Shown here: positions 31,839 through 43,787 of the stretch, piece after piece | Layout of the letters: every line of letters begins with the position of its first letter | Position numbering within the stretch: position 1 is the stretch's first letter | Assembly (NCBI GenBank): GCA_020744425.1 | Contig: JAGMUV010000013.1 | Coordinates: 1,426,001 to 1,490,000, forward strand | Length of the DNA: 64,000 bases | From: Dactylonectria macrodidyma | Taxonomy: Eukaryota > Ascomycota > Sordariomycetes > Hypocreales > Nectriaceae | Direction: 5' to 3' | Notes under the pieces: model-generated | Seen by the model: the letters and a program-made list of their open reading frames with translations, nothing else | The model's database searches: none | Told to the model about the DNA's origin: nothing | Translations under genes and position numbers: made by a program

Positions 31839-34612
31839 GAGCAAGCGAAGCGTGTTTGGTTTCGGGGTTTTGGTTTTTCTAATTTGCTCCCCCTTCGGCG
31901 AGTGTGGCGGGGTGGTGGCGGCCAGATCTAATCGAACCGGCGCGAAGAGTACGTAGTGAAAGGTAAAAAAAGAGCAAATAGGGTATCAGGATCAAAGAGT
32001 CACTTTGGAGTGCTTTGCTGGGATGGCGTTGGATGGGCCGAGTTTGAGCTTCGGTCCGGTGTGATTCTGGCTTCCCTGAGAGTTCCCACTTCGCAATCAG
32101 CTCCGCTCGCCGTTATGGAGTCGTCTTTTTGCTCGGTCTCGGTCCGTCTCTGATGGCTCAGTGTTGGAGTGGTCACGTCACTTTGGCAAGGTCACGTCAC
32201 CGAGAAGGCCCTCGGTCGAGCATAAAGTGCATAAAAAGAGCGTCTGAGCGACCTGGATAACGAGCGGCGAAACCGGACGGCAGGGACGGACGACAATAGG
32301 CCAGGCCAGGCCTGGGAAGGGACGGGATGGAGGGGTAGGTCGGATCAGTCAGGGGACGACGGTGAGACAAGTGAGGGACATTGTTAGGTGGAGGAGCGAG
32401 TGAGAGTTGCGTTTGCAAGGCTTTGACGCTTGCGCTGAGATGGACAGGTGTACATCTTCGTAGTGCTGGGACAGACGTACCGGATAGACTGGGGCCCTTG
32501 GGAGGGGAAGGGCAGCCGCGGGAAAGGCGTGTACCATAGTTTGTGCGCTGGGCGGGCAGCATGCGCGGTTGCTATTACGGGGTCGAATACACTGCTGGGG
32601 GGTTGTTACGCGTAGATGCCGGCGGAGCGTAAGTACTGCACAGTAAGTATCATGGGAGATGCCAAGAGGGCAGAGCATTAAGGCACCAAGGCAATGCCAA
32701 GAGGTATGATGCAGCACACAAATAAGTCAGACGTCGTGTAAAGGATTACCCCAAGGACTAGGCAACCTGCTGTAAGCAACCACCCACTGTAATTGTTAGT
32801 GCCTACGTAGCAATAGGTGTCAGGTGCCATAGGTCAGCAAGGACAGTGCCTTTGGGGTTGCGAGCCTTCAAAACCACAATGGAGTCCACGGACAGCCGGG
32901 GGAGAACCCGTCCCCTGCTGCCCTCCATAATTATGATGTATCCCGTGTACACATACAGTATGTATAGCGATTAGCCATGCTGAACTCACTCAGTCACTCT
33001 CTAATTAACAAGCCAATCCAAGGAAAATCTCCACGATTGCCAACGACCGTCCCATGGAATGGGGCGGTGCATGCCGACTGGCTCCTCCTGTGGACCAGCG
33101 TATCAGCACGGGGCATCGCCGGGGCCGGAGCCAGTGCGGTCGAAATTCGGCTGCATCGGAGGCTCTTTGTTAAGTTTGGAAATTGGCGACAGAGTCACCT
33201 TGCCTTGTCGATCACTTATCAGTCCAGCCAGTCTCGCTCTCAAGCACATGAATCGATGCAAACCGCTCGGACGCGGTCGAATTTCCCCAGGCTCATGACC
33301 TGTCTGATGCAACCGCGGCCCGGATAGGCCTGTTTTCCTGCTCCGCGATGATACGTACGCAAGGCGGGGGATGTGGGCACGTTGATACGTAACGGGTTCC
33401 GTGGTTGCATACAGTCTGTACACACGTGCAGCATGGAGTTTATGACGAGGAATACGGTGAAGGTTCCGAAAGTTCATCGTCACTGGCCAGCCCACGATAG
33501 TTAGCAGAGGATGACGGTCAACTCGGCAGCTACGATATGGTACCGGGCCGGGAAATTTCAATAAACATGTGTTTGCTGATGCCGGCGCCAAATAAGTAGG
33601 CGGCACGCTTGCCTTTGACGTCGATCCCATCTGTGCAGCAGCCAATGCAAAGCCTCCAGCGGCCAGTCCGGAAGGGTTAAAAATAAAAATAAAGCATGCG
33701 AAATGAAGTCTCCCAGATAAAACCTCCGAGAAGTCCGACACCACGTACGGTATGTACGGATCATGCATGCAAACGGAAACGCGGTGTTGTGGCGTGTAGG
33801 TGAGGTGAGTGAGGCAAGGTGAGGGAAGAAGCCGCGGTCGCGGAAGGGGAAGGGAGGGGAGGCAGATTCAAAACACCAAACATCCACCGGCGATACGCCC
33901 AGTTGCAACGCATCGCGGGCGACGACGAAACCACCTGTCGGCCCTTCCCTCTCTTTCGTCTCGCTCGTTTGGAGGTAGGGAACTTGCGGCGGTCCGTTCC
34001 TGCCCAGCCAAGCTGGCTGGTGTGAGCCAACCACACAGCTGGGATTTCGGATCGGCGTCGACGAGACAGTGGATATTGGCCCTGTCGCGGATGGGCCAGG
34101 CTCTTCGCCCAAAACGGCCGGAGTAGGGCCGGGGGATAGCTAACGTGACGCCTGGGCGTGCGCTTCTCACAGGTTTTCATCCCAACTCCCAATTCACTCA
34201 CTCACTCACGTACACTCATTTGCCCGTCAGTATCTTCTGTATCATCGGCATCCCTAATCAGTCGTGACACTACTATCGTATCGCCTCTATGGTTGTTTTT
34301 CCGTTGATGATCTATCTGTTGACTTGTCTTTCAGCACTGACCCGGCCACGTGCGAGCGATGCCCATGTCTCGGTCCGACAATTGTAGACGGGCCGGATTC
34401 CCTTTACAAGGTGGATATGTGGCTGGCCACGGCGTCTCTTGTCGGAAACCTGACCGCGAACATTGACGAGGACAGTCAGGACAGTACGAATGGGGCACCT
34501 CCGCAGGCCGGCCGGGAGTGATTGCGGTGGCGGATGACGAGCAAAAAAAGAAAATAAATAAAAAATCTCAATGGCCTCGGGTGTGGTATGGCAATGGTGC
34601 CATGGATCATGG

Positions 34613-34708
34613 GTGCACCTTGCTTGTCTGGATGTCGAGATATTTGGGCAGAGGCACGCGGTGCACCTTGCTTGTCTGGATGTCGAGATATTTGGGCAGA
34701 GGCACGCG
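34613..34708. repeat. Perfect 48-bp tandem duplication
   Basis: Units 34613-34660 and 34661-34708 are identical, beginning GTGCACCTTGC and ending GGCACGCG. The length is a multiple of three. No gene is evident around it. Confidence 0.9.
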
Positions 34709-37417
34709 GTCGAGCATCCGGGCTGCTCCTTTGCCACTCTGCCACTCCCGCACTGTCCTGTCCAGGTGCGACAGTGCAACCCCATATTCCCCCATATTTT
34801 CTGCTTTTTTGCAAACCACCCTCGCCCTGGGTGGCGTGCCGTGTGGGATGTGAAATGTCTGCTTGTACTACGTACTACGAAGTAGGCTATTCGGTGGTGT
34901 GCATACTTCCGGGTAAGCAGCAACCTGATCGACCGTGGACTGCTTTGACTTATCTGCGTGCCCGCACAGGTCGAAACTCTGGAGAAGCAATCTCGACATG
35001 TCGTGATGGTGCACGCGATGCAATCGTCGTTGATCTCGACACCTAGTAATTCGTGATGCAATCGGAGATACCCTTTGCGGTCGGGACGACCACCATGAAC
35101 CCCCCATCCAAGAACCAACCCGACCCCATCATACCGCAGAGTAGGGTCATCGATTACCCCGGAGGCCAGGGTTAGAGACCAGCCAAATCGAGCGTGATCC
35201 GGGCTTGTCGCTCGACTATTTGCTCCCGCTTCGCTCAACAATTGCTCCTCACTTGGTGCCTCGGTGCCATAGCAGTTTCCATGTCTAGGCCTCGGAGCTT
35301 CTATTTCTAGTCCTAAGTCCGTCGTTGTCGTCGGTCTCAACTCGGTGGACGGGTCTTGTTCACACGTTACATACCTATCATAGTACTATGTACGTTGCGT
35401 ATCGCCGTCCTGCGTCCTTGGGCGATCCCGTCTCCGTCCTTGGCAGAGGCTCTTTGCAAGTGTCAACCATGGGTCGCACACCAAGTGCCCTGGTAGCCTG
35501 GTTGCGCAAAAAAACCCAAGTGGGCTTTTAACTCAAACCCCAGCTTTCTCGGCTAAATAGATATCAAAGAATCTTGGGGAGAGGCCGAGATACGTACGGC
35601 CGACGGCGTTGCCCCAAGCCAAGACGCTCCAGGCCCTGGGACAATGGTGGCCAGAGTCCAGGGGTCTTGTAAGGCCCCGTCCCATCTCTCCAAGGTATAG
35701 CACCGTGCGAGTCTTCCAGCGGGCCAACTGTAGAGCTGATGGCCCGTTATGGCAGTTCTTAGCCCTGCATGTTCCCACACTCCAGGGCGAGCGGCGGATG
35801 GCGGGCGGAGAAATGTGACGAGGCAGGGGCCAGTTATAAGGCCGGCCAATTGGGCCGACTCCGGGTAAGGATAGCAGGGCAACTTCGCACTGTACAGCGT
35901 ATGCGCACGCCCGGCAGCACGCCTTGGCCAGCAGAATTGGCGACTACATGCTTCGTAGTACGATGCGCTCTGGGGATCAACGCTCCGGAACGAAGTCAAC
36001 AACTTGTCAAGACAGGCTCGACGAGTGACTTTATCAATATGCGATATTAGTGCACTCCGATCTGACGCTGAGTGTCTTATCTTTCGTGGCCATGAGCGAT
36101 GCGACTCGTACTTCTCTTCCGGAAGGGGAGCGCTTTAGCGAAAAAAGGGTTCAGATTCTGAGAGTCCACGAGAGATTGACTATGAGAGGGATCCAGAAGA
36201 GGAGTCGGAACGGAGGGTTCGATGGAAAGGAACGAAGCGACGAAGCAACCTTCCATGTCCAGCGCGCAGTTAAGGTGGTAAAGGGGGGGGGGGCGTGGCT
36301 CCTAATCATTGACGCTCCCATGTAAGTTGCGGCTTCGTTCTGGGATGCTTCTTCTTCTGGGGGCGCCTGTTTGGGCTCAGAGGCCCGTCTTCCCCCACAG
36401 TATCGCCGGCCAAACCGCCGCCCGGGACGAACCAGAACGAACCAGGACGAACCAGCACTGGCCGCCATGCCCTGCAACTTGCACGCTTGCACGCTTGCTC
36501 TGCTTGGATCTGCTTCTTCTGCTGCTTCTTTGCTTGCTGCCCGCTGCCACGCCATGCCCCTGCTGGGTCGGTCGGTCCGTCCCCATCCTGAGTTGAGGGA
36601 CCACTCCACACCATCCATGCCACCCACCCATCCATCCGCCGCCTGGGTGCTGGGCCATCATCAACAACCTCAGGTCCTGTAGGCCGTCCCTTGCTACCCG
36701 CCCCGCGCAAATCAAATCGCTATCACGAGGCCGCGGACGTGGACAGACTTTCACGGCCATGATGATGAGCATTCCGAAGCCCCCGTTATCGTCGGCTTTC
36801 GTTAAGCCAAGTCCAGCCAGCATGGTTCTGCAACACCATCCACGTCTTGATTCACTTCTTGCTGTTTCCTGACCTGCAAATTTGCATGCCACAGTGCAAT
36901 GAGCACACTTCGTACCTGCTCCAATCCCCCCCAGATGATCCACCTGCTCCAGGTCCATCAGCTCCATCAAGCACAGCTCGCTCTCGCCCGGGCAGCGTCA
37001 TCGGGTTTACAGTGGGAAAATACAGTGGCCCAGGTACCCTGCCCGCTTGGAAAGCCCCCGAAGAAGGACCCTGACGCTGGCGGTACCTGCACACTCAGCA
37101 AACTCCAGCAGCCGTCGCAGGTACCTCGACGCTCCCCACTTTGCTGGAAGGAGCAGCCAGGTACAAGCAGTACTGCTGACTTTGACGGGGAAGCCCCCTG
37201 CGTCCACTCCCCCCACGTTCCACTAAAAGCCCGACCCTGGCACATCGGCCGCACACACACGCCCCTCCCTTCCCAGTCTCCATTCTCCATTCTCCAGACC
37301 TATACTAGCTGGTCCCCGTGCTGAGAGGCAGGCCACCGGTCGCTCTTGCCTTGCCCTTGGCCTGTACCATCCCTTCCCCCATCTTTCCGTTCCGTACTCA
37401 CCAACTTATCCCGCCCC

Positions 37418-37442
37418 ATCCAATCCAATCCAATCCAATCCA
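37418..37442. repeat. (ATCCA)5 microsatellite forming four CCAAT boxes
   Basis: Five ATCCA units overlap four consecutive CCAAT pentamers 420 bp upstream of the F-box gene start. CCAAT is the HAP-complex site, but the tight 5-bp phasing may be only microsatellite expansion. Confidence 0.6.
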
Positions 37443-37560
37443 AACCTCTAAACTTCCAAACCTCCAAATCAACCTCGAAACACCAAGCCATACGATTCTC
37501 ACGATACCTGCCCAACCGAGTCCGGAGTCGCCTTCACTCTCGTTTCCAATCAGCCCGTCT

Positions 37561-37598
37561 CGTGCTTGTGCTCTCGTGCTCTCGTGCTCTCGTGCTTG
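37561..37598. repeat. 8-bp tandem repeat CGTGCTCT in leader
   Basis: Imperfect repeats of CGTGCTCT occur about four times in the presumed 5' leader of the downstream F-box gene. Confidence 0.6.
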
Positions 37599-37861
37599 AC
37601 CTGTCGCGCGCCTGCGACGGCGCCTTCGCTTCCTGGTTACCTCTCGCTGCCTCTTGGTCCACTGTCCGCTTCATCCCGATCCCGCGTCCTCCGCCGCCCT
37701 TGCCGCTGCCCTTCCTCCCGCCATGTCGAGCCGATCGTCGCCTTGCGTACTGCAATAGAGACGGACGCCCGCCGTCATCCGGGCTCGTGGACCAGCCGCT
37801 TCTCGTCCTCGCCGCCCTGAAGACAGCCCCTCCCGTCGCTCGCTCTGACTGAACATCCATC

Positions 37862-39536
37862 ATGGCGGAACACAGTGAACGGCCACCTCGGCCCATGGGC
37901 ATGGACCCGCCTCACATCACCGAGTTCGCGTCAGAACGCTACTTTGAGAAACTCAGCCAACTCAACGCCCAACAACAACATCAGTCACCTGCCCCCGACT
38001 CCCTCGAAGCCTCATCGTCCTCAAGATTCATCCTCCCCTTGCGGGAATCCAAAGTCGCCGAACCTGAACCGCTCAAAGACCACAAGAAGGAAAAGGGTCT
38101 CCTTTTCTCTCTCCGCCATAAGGTCTCTCGTCTACATTCATCCAAATCATCTGTTCCTCCATCTTCTGCGCCAAGCGCATTTCGATCTCAACCACGCGCC
38201 TCGGCTGAGACGACCCATCGCAGGTATCTACCCCTCCTGCTCTAGATTATCTTGGTTGTTTCATGTTGCTCACAGCCGCTTGCGCAGTATTCCATTTGAT
38301 CAGCGATTCCTTGCCCTGCCAAACGAGTTGCAAATTCAAATCATCTCCTCCCTTCCCTTAACTGATATCCTAAACCTCCGACTCTCCTCCAAGTCATGGC
38401 ACACTCTCATCACCCTGAACGAAAACACTATCGCCCGGTACCACCTCGAAAACCATATCCCCGCATACGCCGCTCGCCTTTACCCCGTCGCAGATACAAC
38501 CGAAATCAACTTTCATTATCTTTGTGGGCTTTGGCACCGCCTACACGTCGCCGCCAAGCTTGCCTTTCTCATGTGTGAATGGATTACAAAGGATATATTT
38601 CTGCGCCAGACCGAGCCGCAACGATTGGCCTTTGCTCCTCAACACGAGCGCATGCGCCGACGCCTAATACCGCTTCTTTTCACCATATTCCACTTCTTCG
38701 AGATGTATCGAAAGCTTTATCTGGAGCATCTGGCAGAAAACAATGGACATGGCCTACAACGAGAACCCTATACCCTCAACCCGATTGAGGCCGAAATTAT
38801 GAAGATGTACGATGATAAAACACTATTACGAGTTCATGAGGTCTTTCCCCTTGTCATCTCATCATTTTGCCGACGACTTCGACCCCCGACCTACGTTGGC
38901 CGAGTCGAACGATCATTGCGTGGATACATCAGAGAGAAGCCCTCAGACGATGCTCACGTTGCCATTCTATGCATTGGTGGACTAAGGGAAGTCGAGAGGT
39001 TATGGGAAATCAAGGGTTATAATAGTAGGCGTGGTGCGGTGGACACGTTTTGCAATGGCCTGACCAAGGATCACCACCCAGTCGACACGACGACAAAATC
39101 ACGGCGGAGTCTCATGGGCTTTGGCCGTAAGAAATCAACAGGTAGTGGTGAGCTACCTAGGACCTCAAGCGATGGTCTGAGCAGAGTTCGGAGTCCGTCC
39201 GGCTCGATCGACGGCAACATGGGTTTCGACGCAGGCTTAGTCTTCAACACGAGCTTGGCCGCCGGTGCTCCCATGTCCCCCCTCAGTCGAGAAGATGCCC
39301 AGGCGATTCTCGGGGACCTCCCCGTCCTCCAACAGATATGGCTAGTCACGGCTGAGGCTGTCCTGCACGAGCGCAGAGTTGTGGAACGACCACAAGACAT
39401 CAAACGCAACCAACAGGTCATGCTAGATCTGATCCGCGAAGACGGTATTGACGAAGAGGACGAGTGGTGGTACGGCCGCAACATCCCCGATTCCGTGCGG
39501 CCTCCTGCTGGTGCAACCGACGACGACGCGGATTAA
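37862..39536 (+). CDS. F-box protein, 540 aa
   Basis: Exons 37862-38223 and 38276-39536 are joined by a 52-nt GTATCT...CTCACAG intron. The N-terminal 120 residues are Ser/Pro/Lys-rich with a basic patch (FSLRHKVSRLHSSKSS). An F-box follows at about 125-170 (FLALPNELQIQIISSLPLTD, LRLSSKSWHTL). The rest is helical, including LCGLWHRLHVAAKLAFLMCE and LLFTIFHFFEMYRKLYLEHL, and a Ser-rich basic loop (RRSLMGFGRKKS) precedes an acidic C-terminus ending DDDAD. It is likely an SCF adaptor; the substrate is unknown. The long CT-rich leader suggests regulated translation, which is inference only. Confidence 0.82.
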
Positions 39537-40371
39537 ACGACGTTAATTCACTAGACCGAACTGTCTTTCACTTTTAACAGCGTGGTCTTGCTTAACATTT
39601 TTCTATCATCTCCTTTCTCTATATTTCAACTACTATCGGGGTGTGTGTCAAAGAGGACGATGAGCATTTACAAGGCGTTTTATGGCTGGAAGGAAAGGAT
39701 ACCGTGCTACATTGTGTAACACCGGACAGGAGCACGGGCCAAACTATACCGATTGTTTTTTTTTTTTTTCATGTCTCGTTAATTTAGGGGTTCATCTTGG
39801 ATGGACGTTGTAAGCTTGGGGGTCGGGGGGGTCCTGGGTTCTGCATGGGATTAACTTGGGACGGATAGATATCGCTGGCACGCATCTTGGTTTCCTTTGT
39901 CAACATTATATCACGTCACAGCACATCCGGAATATGGTATGGGGAAGCAACAGAGGTTACCTCAGATCAACAAAAATTCGATGATATTCCAGAGTATCTG
40001 TCTTACGCATTTCTAGACTATGTGCTACTGTTGAACAACGTAATGACCGTTACCAAATGGGAACAAGTCTGCCATGTGTATTATTGGATTAACCGTTGCT
40101 GTGTCGTGAGTGAACATCTCGTCTTTGCTATTGATACCATGCCTACAAATATACCCTGTTGACGCGTTTCAATATACCCAGTCATTATTTTGCCCGTAGC
40201 ATTTATGGCCGATGCCCGCGCTCCCCCTTTCCTTGGTATCCCCTTTTAGCCTGTCCCTCCCTACCTAAATAAACATTGATCAGTTCCTATCTTTATTACT
40301 ATGATCCTACTTCGTCATCGAACAGCCGTGTCTTGACGCACGGAAAGCAATTAGCTTGTGCGCGACTCTTG
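39537..40371. other. Convergent 3' intergenic region
   Basis: It lies between the stops of the F-box gene (+) and the AT-hook gene (-). It contains a T14 run at 39756-39769. No gene was recognised. Confidence 0.5.
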
Positions 40372-42932
40372 CTAACGGCCAACAGCGTGGTGATACATGC
40401 GCTCTGGCATGTTGGGCTCCGTTAGCACCCCATCTATCTGGGCGTGACCGCCAAAGGCCGCGACGGCCCCGGCGTCTGTGGTGTCGGTAGAATAGTCTAT
40501 CCCAATGTAGTTGGGGTCGCCGTAGCCCTGGAAAGAGCCCATAGGATTTGATGATCCAACGGTTTGCGATGGCTGCTGTCGCGATTGGTTACCTAGGCCG
40601 ACTGCCTGATTCATCATGCTCTGCTGAAACTGGCTGGCGCTTATGCTACGTGCGAAGCGCTCTCCGGTGTTGCTGTTTTGCCTGTACCTATTTGCTATCT
40701 GCTGCTGTTCGTAAAAGGACTGCGCAGCCATGTCGGCTTGTGTGCGTCCCTGTGCTCCTATGAACTGGTTTTGTTGCCTGTCAAGCGCAGGGGAAGCCCC
40801 TTGGCTTTGGCTGGACCGCTGGGGCGCAATATTGGGTGATTGTTGCTGCTGATTATGCGCCATTTGACCCAGATTGGCTCCAGCATTCTGCAACTGGGGT
40901 TGGGAACTAAAGCTGCTAAGTGCAGACATAGGTTGTCCAGTAACCGGAAGGGTTGGAGATGCTGTCGTCTCAGTGCCGTTTTGCGACTCAAAACTTCCTT
41001 CATGAGCCTTGCGACTGGAACCTTTGGATACCTGTCGCCGTTTCGTGCGTAGTGCCTGGGATGAACTTGTCTGTTCTGCGACAGGATCGGCTGGTTGTGG
41101 GACATCGTCAGCCGTTGACGTTGCCGAATTTTTGGCCTGCGTTGGCTTTTTCCTCTTTCGCGAAGGGGCGCTGGGCTTGAAACCATCATTTTGATTACCA
41201 GGTTGAGGGGATTGCGGCTCTTGAGTTGGGTTGCTGTTCGTCCCTAAGGAGGTGGCCTGCTCATTGCCAAGGATCGCCTGGCCCAGGGTATCTTGCTGCA
41301 CAGAGTCGACGGACGTGGCGTTTGGCATGTTCTCGGTGCTCCCTTCGATGGCCGAATCTGGTTGCCGTCGGCGGTTTGCAGCTGTCTTGTGGGCCAGAGG
41401 GGAATTGGCAACAGCGTTTTGAGATTGAGACAGAGCTTCTGATTGTGTCGAGTCGGCAGTGCTATGGTCCGCGGCAGGCTTTGGGACTGGTTTCGGTTTG
41501 TTCTTGGAACCCTTCGGGCGGCCTCGCCTCCTATTATGAGGTGTTGTAGCCCAGTTAGCGGGATATCGTTCTTTCAGCGCTGCATGGGCTATGACACTCG
41601 CTTGGCTATTGTGATCGGCCGTATTAGCACCATCTTGGTTCGACTGTGAGGTGTTTGTCAGCGAGTTCACCGGCGGTGGGTGTGTTGCGTTCTGTTCACT
41701 GTCCAAGGCGGGTCCTGTTAGAGCTGGCTCTGGTAGAATAACCACTGACGGGTCTGAATTTGCAATACCCGACTTTCTGATGCCCTTGTCTTTCCTGGGT
41801 TTTGTACTCTTGCTCCCTTTGGGACGCCCCCGAGATCGCCTCACAGGAATTGAGAGCCCACCAACTGAAGATGAGGCACCAGCGCTTCCGATACCGGGAA
41901 TTGGAGTGGGTGGTAGACGTTTGGTACGGTTCCCAGCCGCATCCAATTCTGGAAAGATCTCAGCAACCCATCCTACAAAGAGAGAGCCTGGTCCATTTGC
42001 CGCAGCGCTCTCGGGGAAGACGCCGTCAGCAGGGACAGGCGCTCCTGGAATACCGCCAAAATAGGCGAGAGCTTTGCAAATCTGGTCCACCACTAGGAGG
42101 GGGTGAAGGCTTCTGAGGAGGGTAAGGAGTCTAGCCTGCTCGACCTTGGTTCCTTGTGGGGTAAGAGTCTGAGCTGGGGGAGAAGCCTCGGCGGGGGTTG
42201 TTTCTCCTTCTGGTTGAGCTGCTGCTTCTGTTTCCTTGGTCGAGGTCGCTCTTGATACCGGGATTCGATCTGGAATAGAAAACGGTTCGGGCGCAGGAAA
42301 TGGAAGGGCCGCAGAGGTTTCAGCCACTGAAGCAGGTGTCGCTGCTTGTTCTGGAGGATACCAGGCGAGCTGCGTCGGTTTTATGGGACGGTAGCCCTCC
42401 TTGTTAGCAAGCTCTGCGGCAGCCGCAGTCCCTTCGCTTGAGCGTTTGGCGGCAGAGTCGCGCTCAGCCTTTTCTGATCGAAGGCTGCCCATAAGCCACA
42501 CGCCGAAGTTGCCACTGCGTCCATTGATTTTGCCCTTAAGTTTGCTAGGGATGGGATCCCCAACACGACCATCGTGAAAGCCGCCTTCGAGCTGCGTCTT
42601 CACGACCGGAAAAGTCGATAAAGCAGTTGCAAGTGCACGCCCAGTACCGTCGCTCGTGTCTGTTTGGGTGTGATGAGTAAGTGTACCGCCCTCAAAGGAG
42701 TGTTATCGTGGCATACCTCGACTTTGGCTAGGGCCGAGGGACGTCGTGGTTGTCGCGGTCGAGGATGGAGTCGGTGTTACTTGCGGCGCCACATCGGCGA
42801 CGGAGGATTGGCCAGGTGGGGGTGGAGGGCTCGAAGAGATTATCGCAGCGTCAGATGCTATATTGTCATGTTAGTTGTGCCGAGTTGAGAGTATTTTGGC
42901 CATGGGTTTTACACACGCGCTGTTGAGGCCAT
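40372..42932 (-). CDS. AT-hook, Gln/Asn-rich putative chromatin protein
   Basis: Minus-strand exons are 42932-42917 (16 nt), 42857-42717 and 42659-40372, giving 814 aa. Two AT-hook motifs are visible, RRSRGRPKGSKSTK (about 325) and RRRGRPKGSKNKPK (about 430), which bind the minor groove of AT-rich DNA. Upstream there are two conserved-looking blocks, GRSGNFGVWLMGSLRSEKAE (about 90-115) and LHPLLVVDQICKALAYFGGI with GSLFVGWVAEIFPELDA (about 215-270). The C-terminal half is Gln/Ser/Asn-rich, typical of activation or scaffold regions. A chromatin or transcription role is inferred; I do not recognise the family. The first 16-nt exon uses a GTGTGT donor and is the least certain part. Confidence 0.75.
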
Positions 42933-43787
42933 CACATGGGCGGGCAGGAGGAGTCCAGTCCCGCTGCACTGATAGACAGAACCTACATTCCCTAGAGCGA
43001 CCTAGGGCGATCTAGAGTGACCTCGAGCAGCTCAAAGAGAAGAGCGAGCTGGCGCCAAATCGGATAATCGGATAGGCGTCGAAATCAATGGCCTGCAGGT
43101 CGTTGGGACACAGTCGCAGAGGTTTGGGTTGTCGCGTTGTTGATGGTGACGATGGTGTTAGTGTGTTAGTGGACTGAACAGTCAGTGTGGGTAGTGGGTA
43201 GGTAGGTAGCTAGGTAGTGACAGGGCCCCCGTAACAGAGCGAGCGAGAGCTCCTCCTCAAAACCGTCCAAGGGACCTCACCGCGCCTTGCCGGATAGGGT
43301 AACCAGTCGAAGGGTGGAAGCCCCGTCTGCAAGAGCACTGGACAACGCCTCGGATAGAAAGATGCAGCCTCCACTGGGGGTATCCATGCATCTAATGCAT
43401 CTCCAATGCGTCTAACGAGGATGCTGCCTCAGCCCCACCAGCCACCATCCATGCCAAGTTGACGTGCCCCCGACCTGGGATAGAGCTACAGTTGCTGCTT
43501 GGAGCTGGCTCATCAGCAGGCGAAACGATAGACACCATTCCCTCAGCCTCCTTAAGTCGCAAGGCCTACACCGAATCCCAATCAATGCGTACTTGATTTT
43601 GACACGCGTCGAACGCTACAGCTCTTGGGCTTAGAACAAGCGAGCATTAGTTGCTCCGTTGCTCTCTGCCGTTGTCCCTCCGCGCCATCACCGTCGCCAT
43701 CGCCACCATTTTTGCTCCTCGATTGTCCTTCCTCGGCCATCCTGACAGGTCATCTCCATCAGACCCTCTCCCTCCGAACCCAACATC
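42933..43787. promoter_or_regulatory. Divergent promoter AT-hook gene / vma5
   Basis: This is 855 bp between divergent starts. A GGTAGGTAGGTAG run lies at 43196-43219. No other gene was seen. Confidence 0.5.

Larger units (their letters stand above)
31839..37861. other. 6-kb gene-poor region
   Basis: No reading frame here shows a recognisable domain, a plausible start with splice partners, or protein-like composition. The region contains a perfect 48-bp tandem duplication (34613-34708), a G11 run near 36283, CT-rich sequence from about 37240 to 37860 resembling a long leader of the downstream F-box gene, and short tandem repeats at 37418 and 37561. I recognised no transposase, reverse transcriptase or terminal repeat. 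Confidence 0.5.

Noticed and set aside
33103..33768. 221-codon minus-strand ORF
   Set aside because: No motif, and its composition resembles translated non-coding DNA.
34312..35340. 342-codon minus-strand ORF in the gene-poor region
   Set aside because: It contains the 48-bp duplication twice as peptide repeats but has no domain, mixed composition and no splice support.
36283..36293. G11 run
   Set aside because: Simple homopolymer with no flanking repeat or gene feature.
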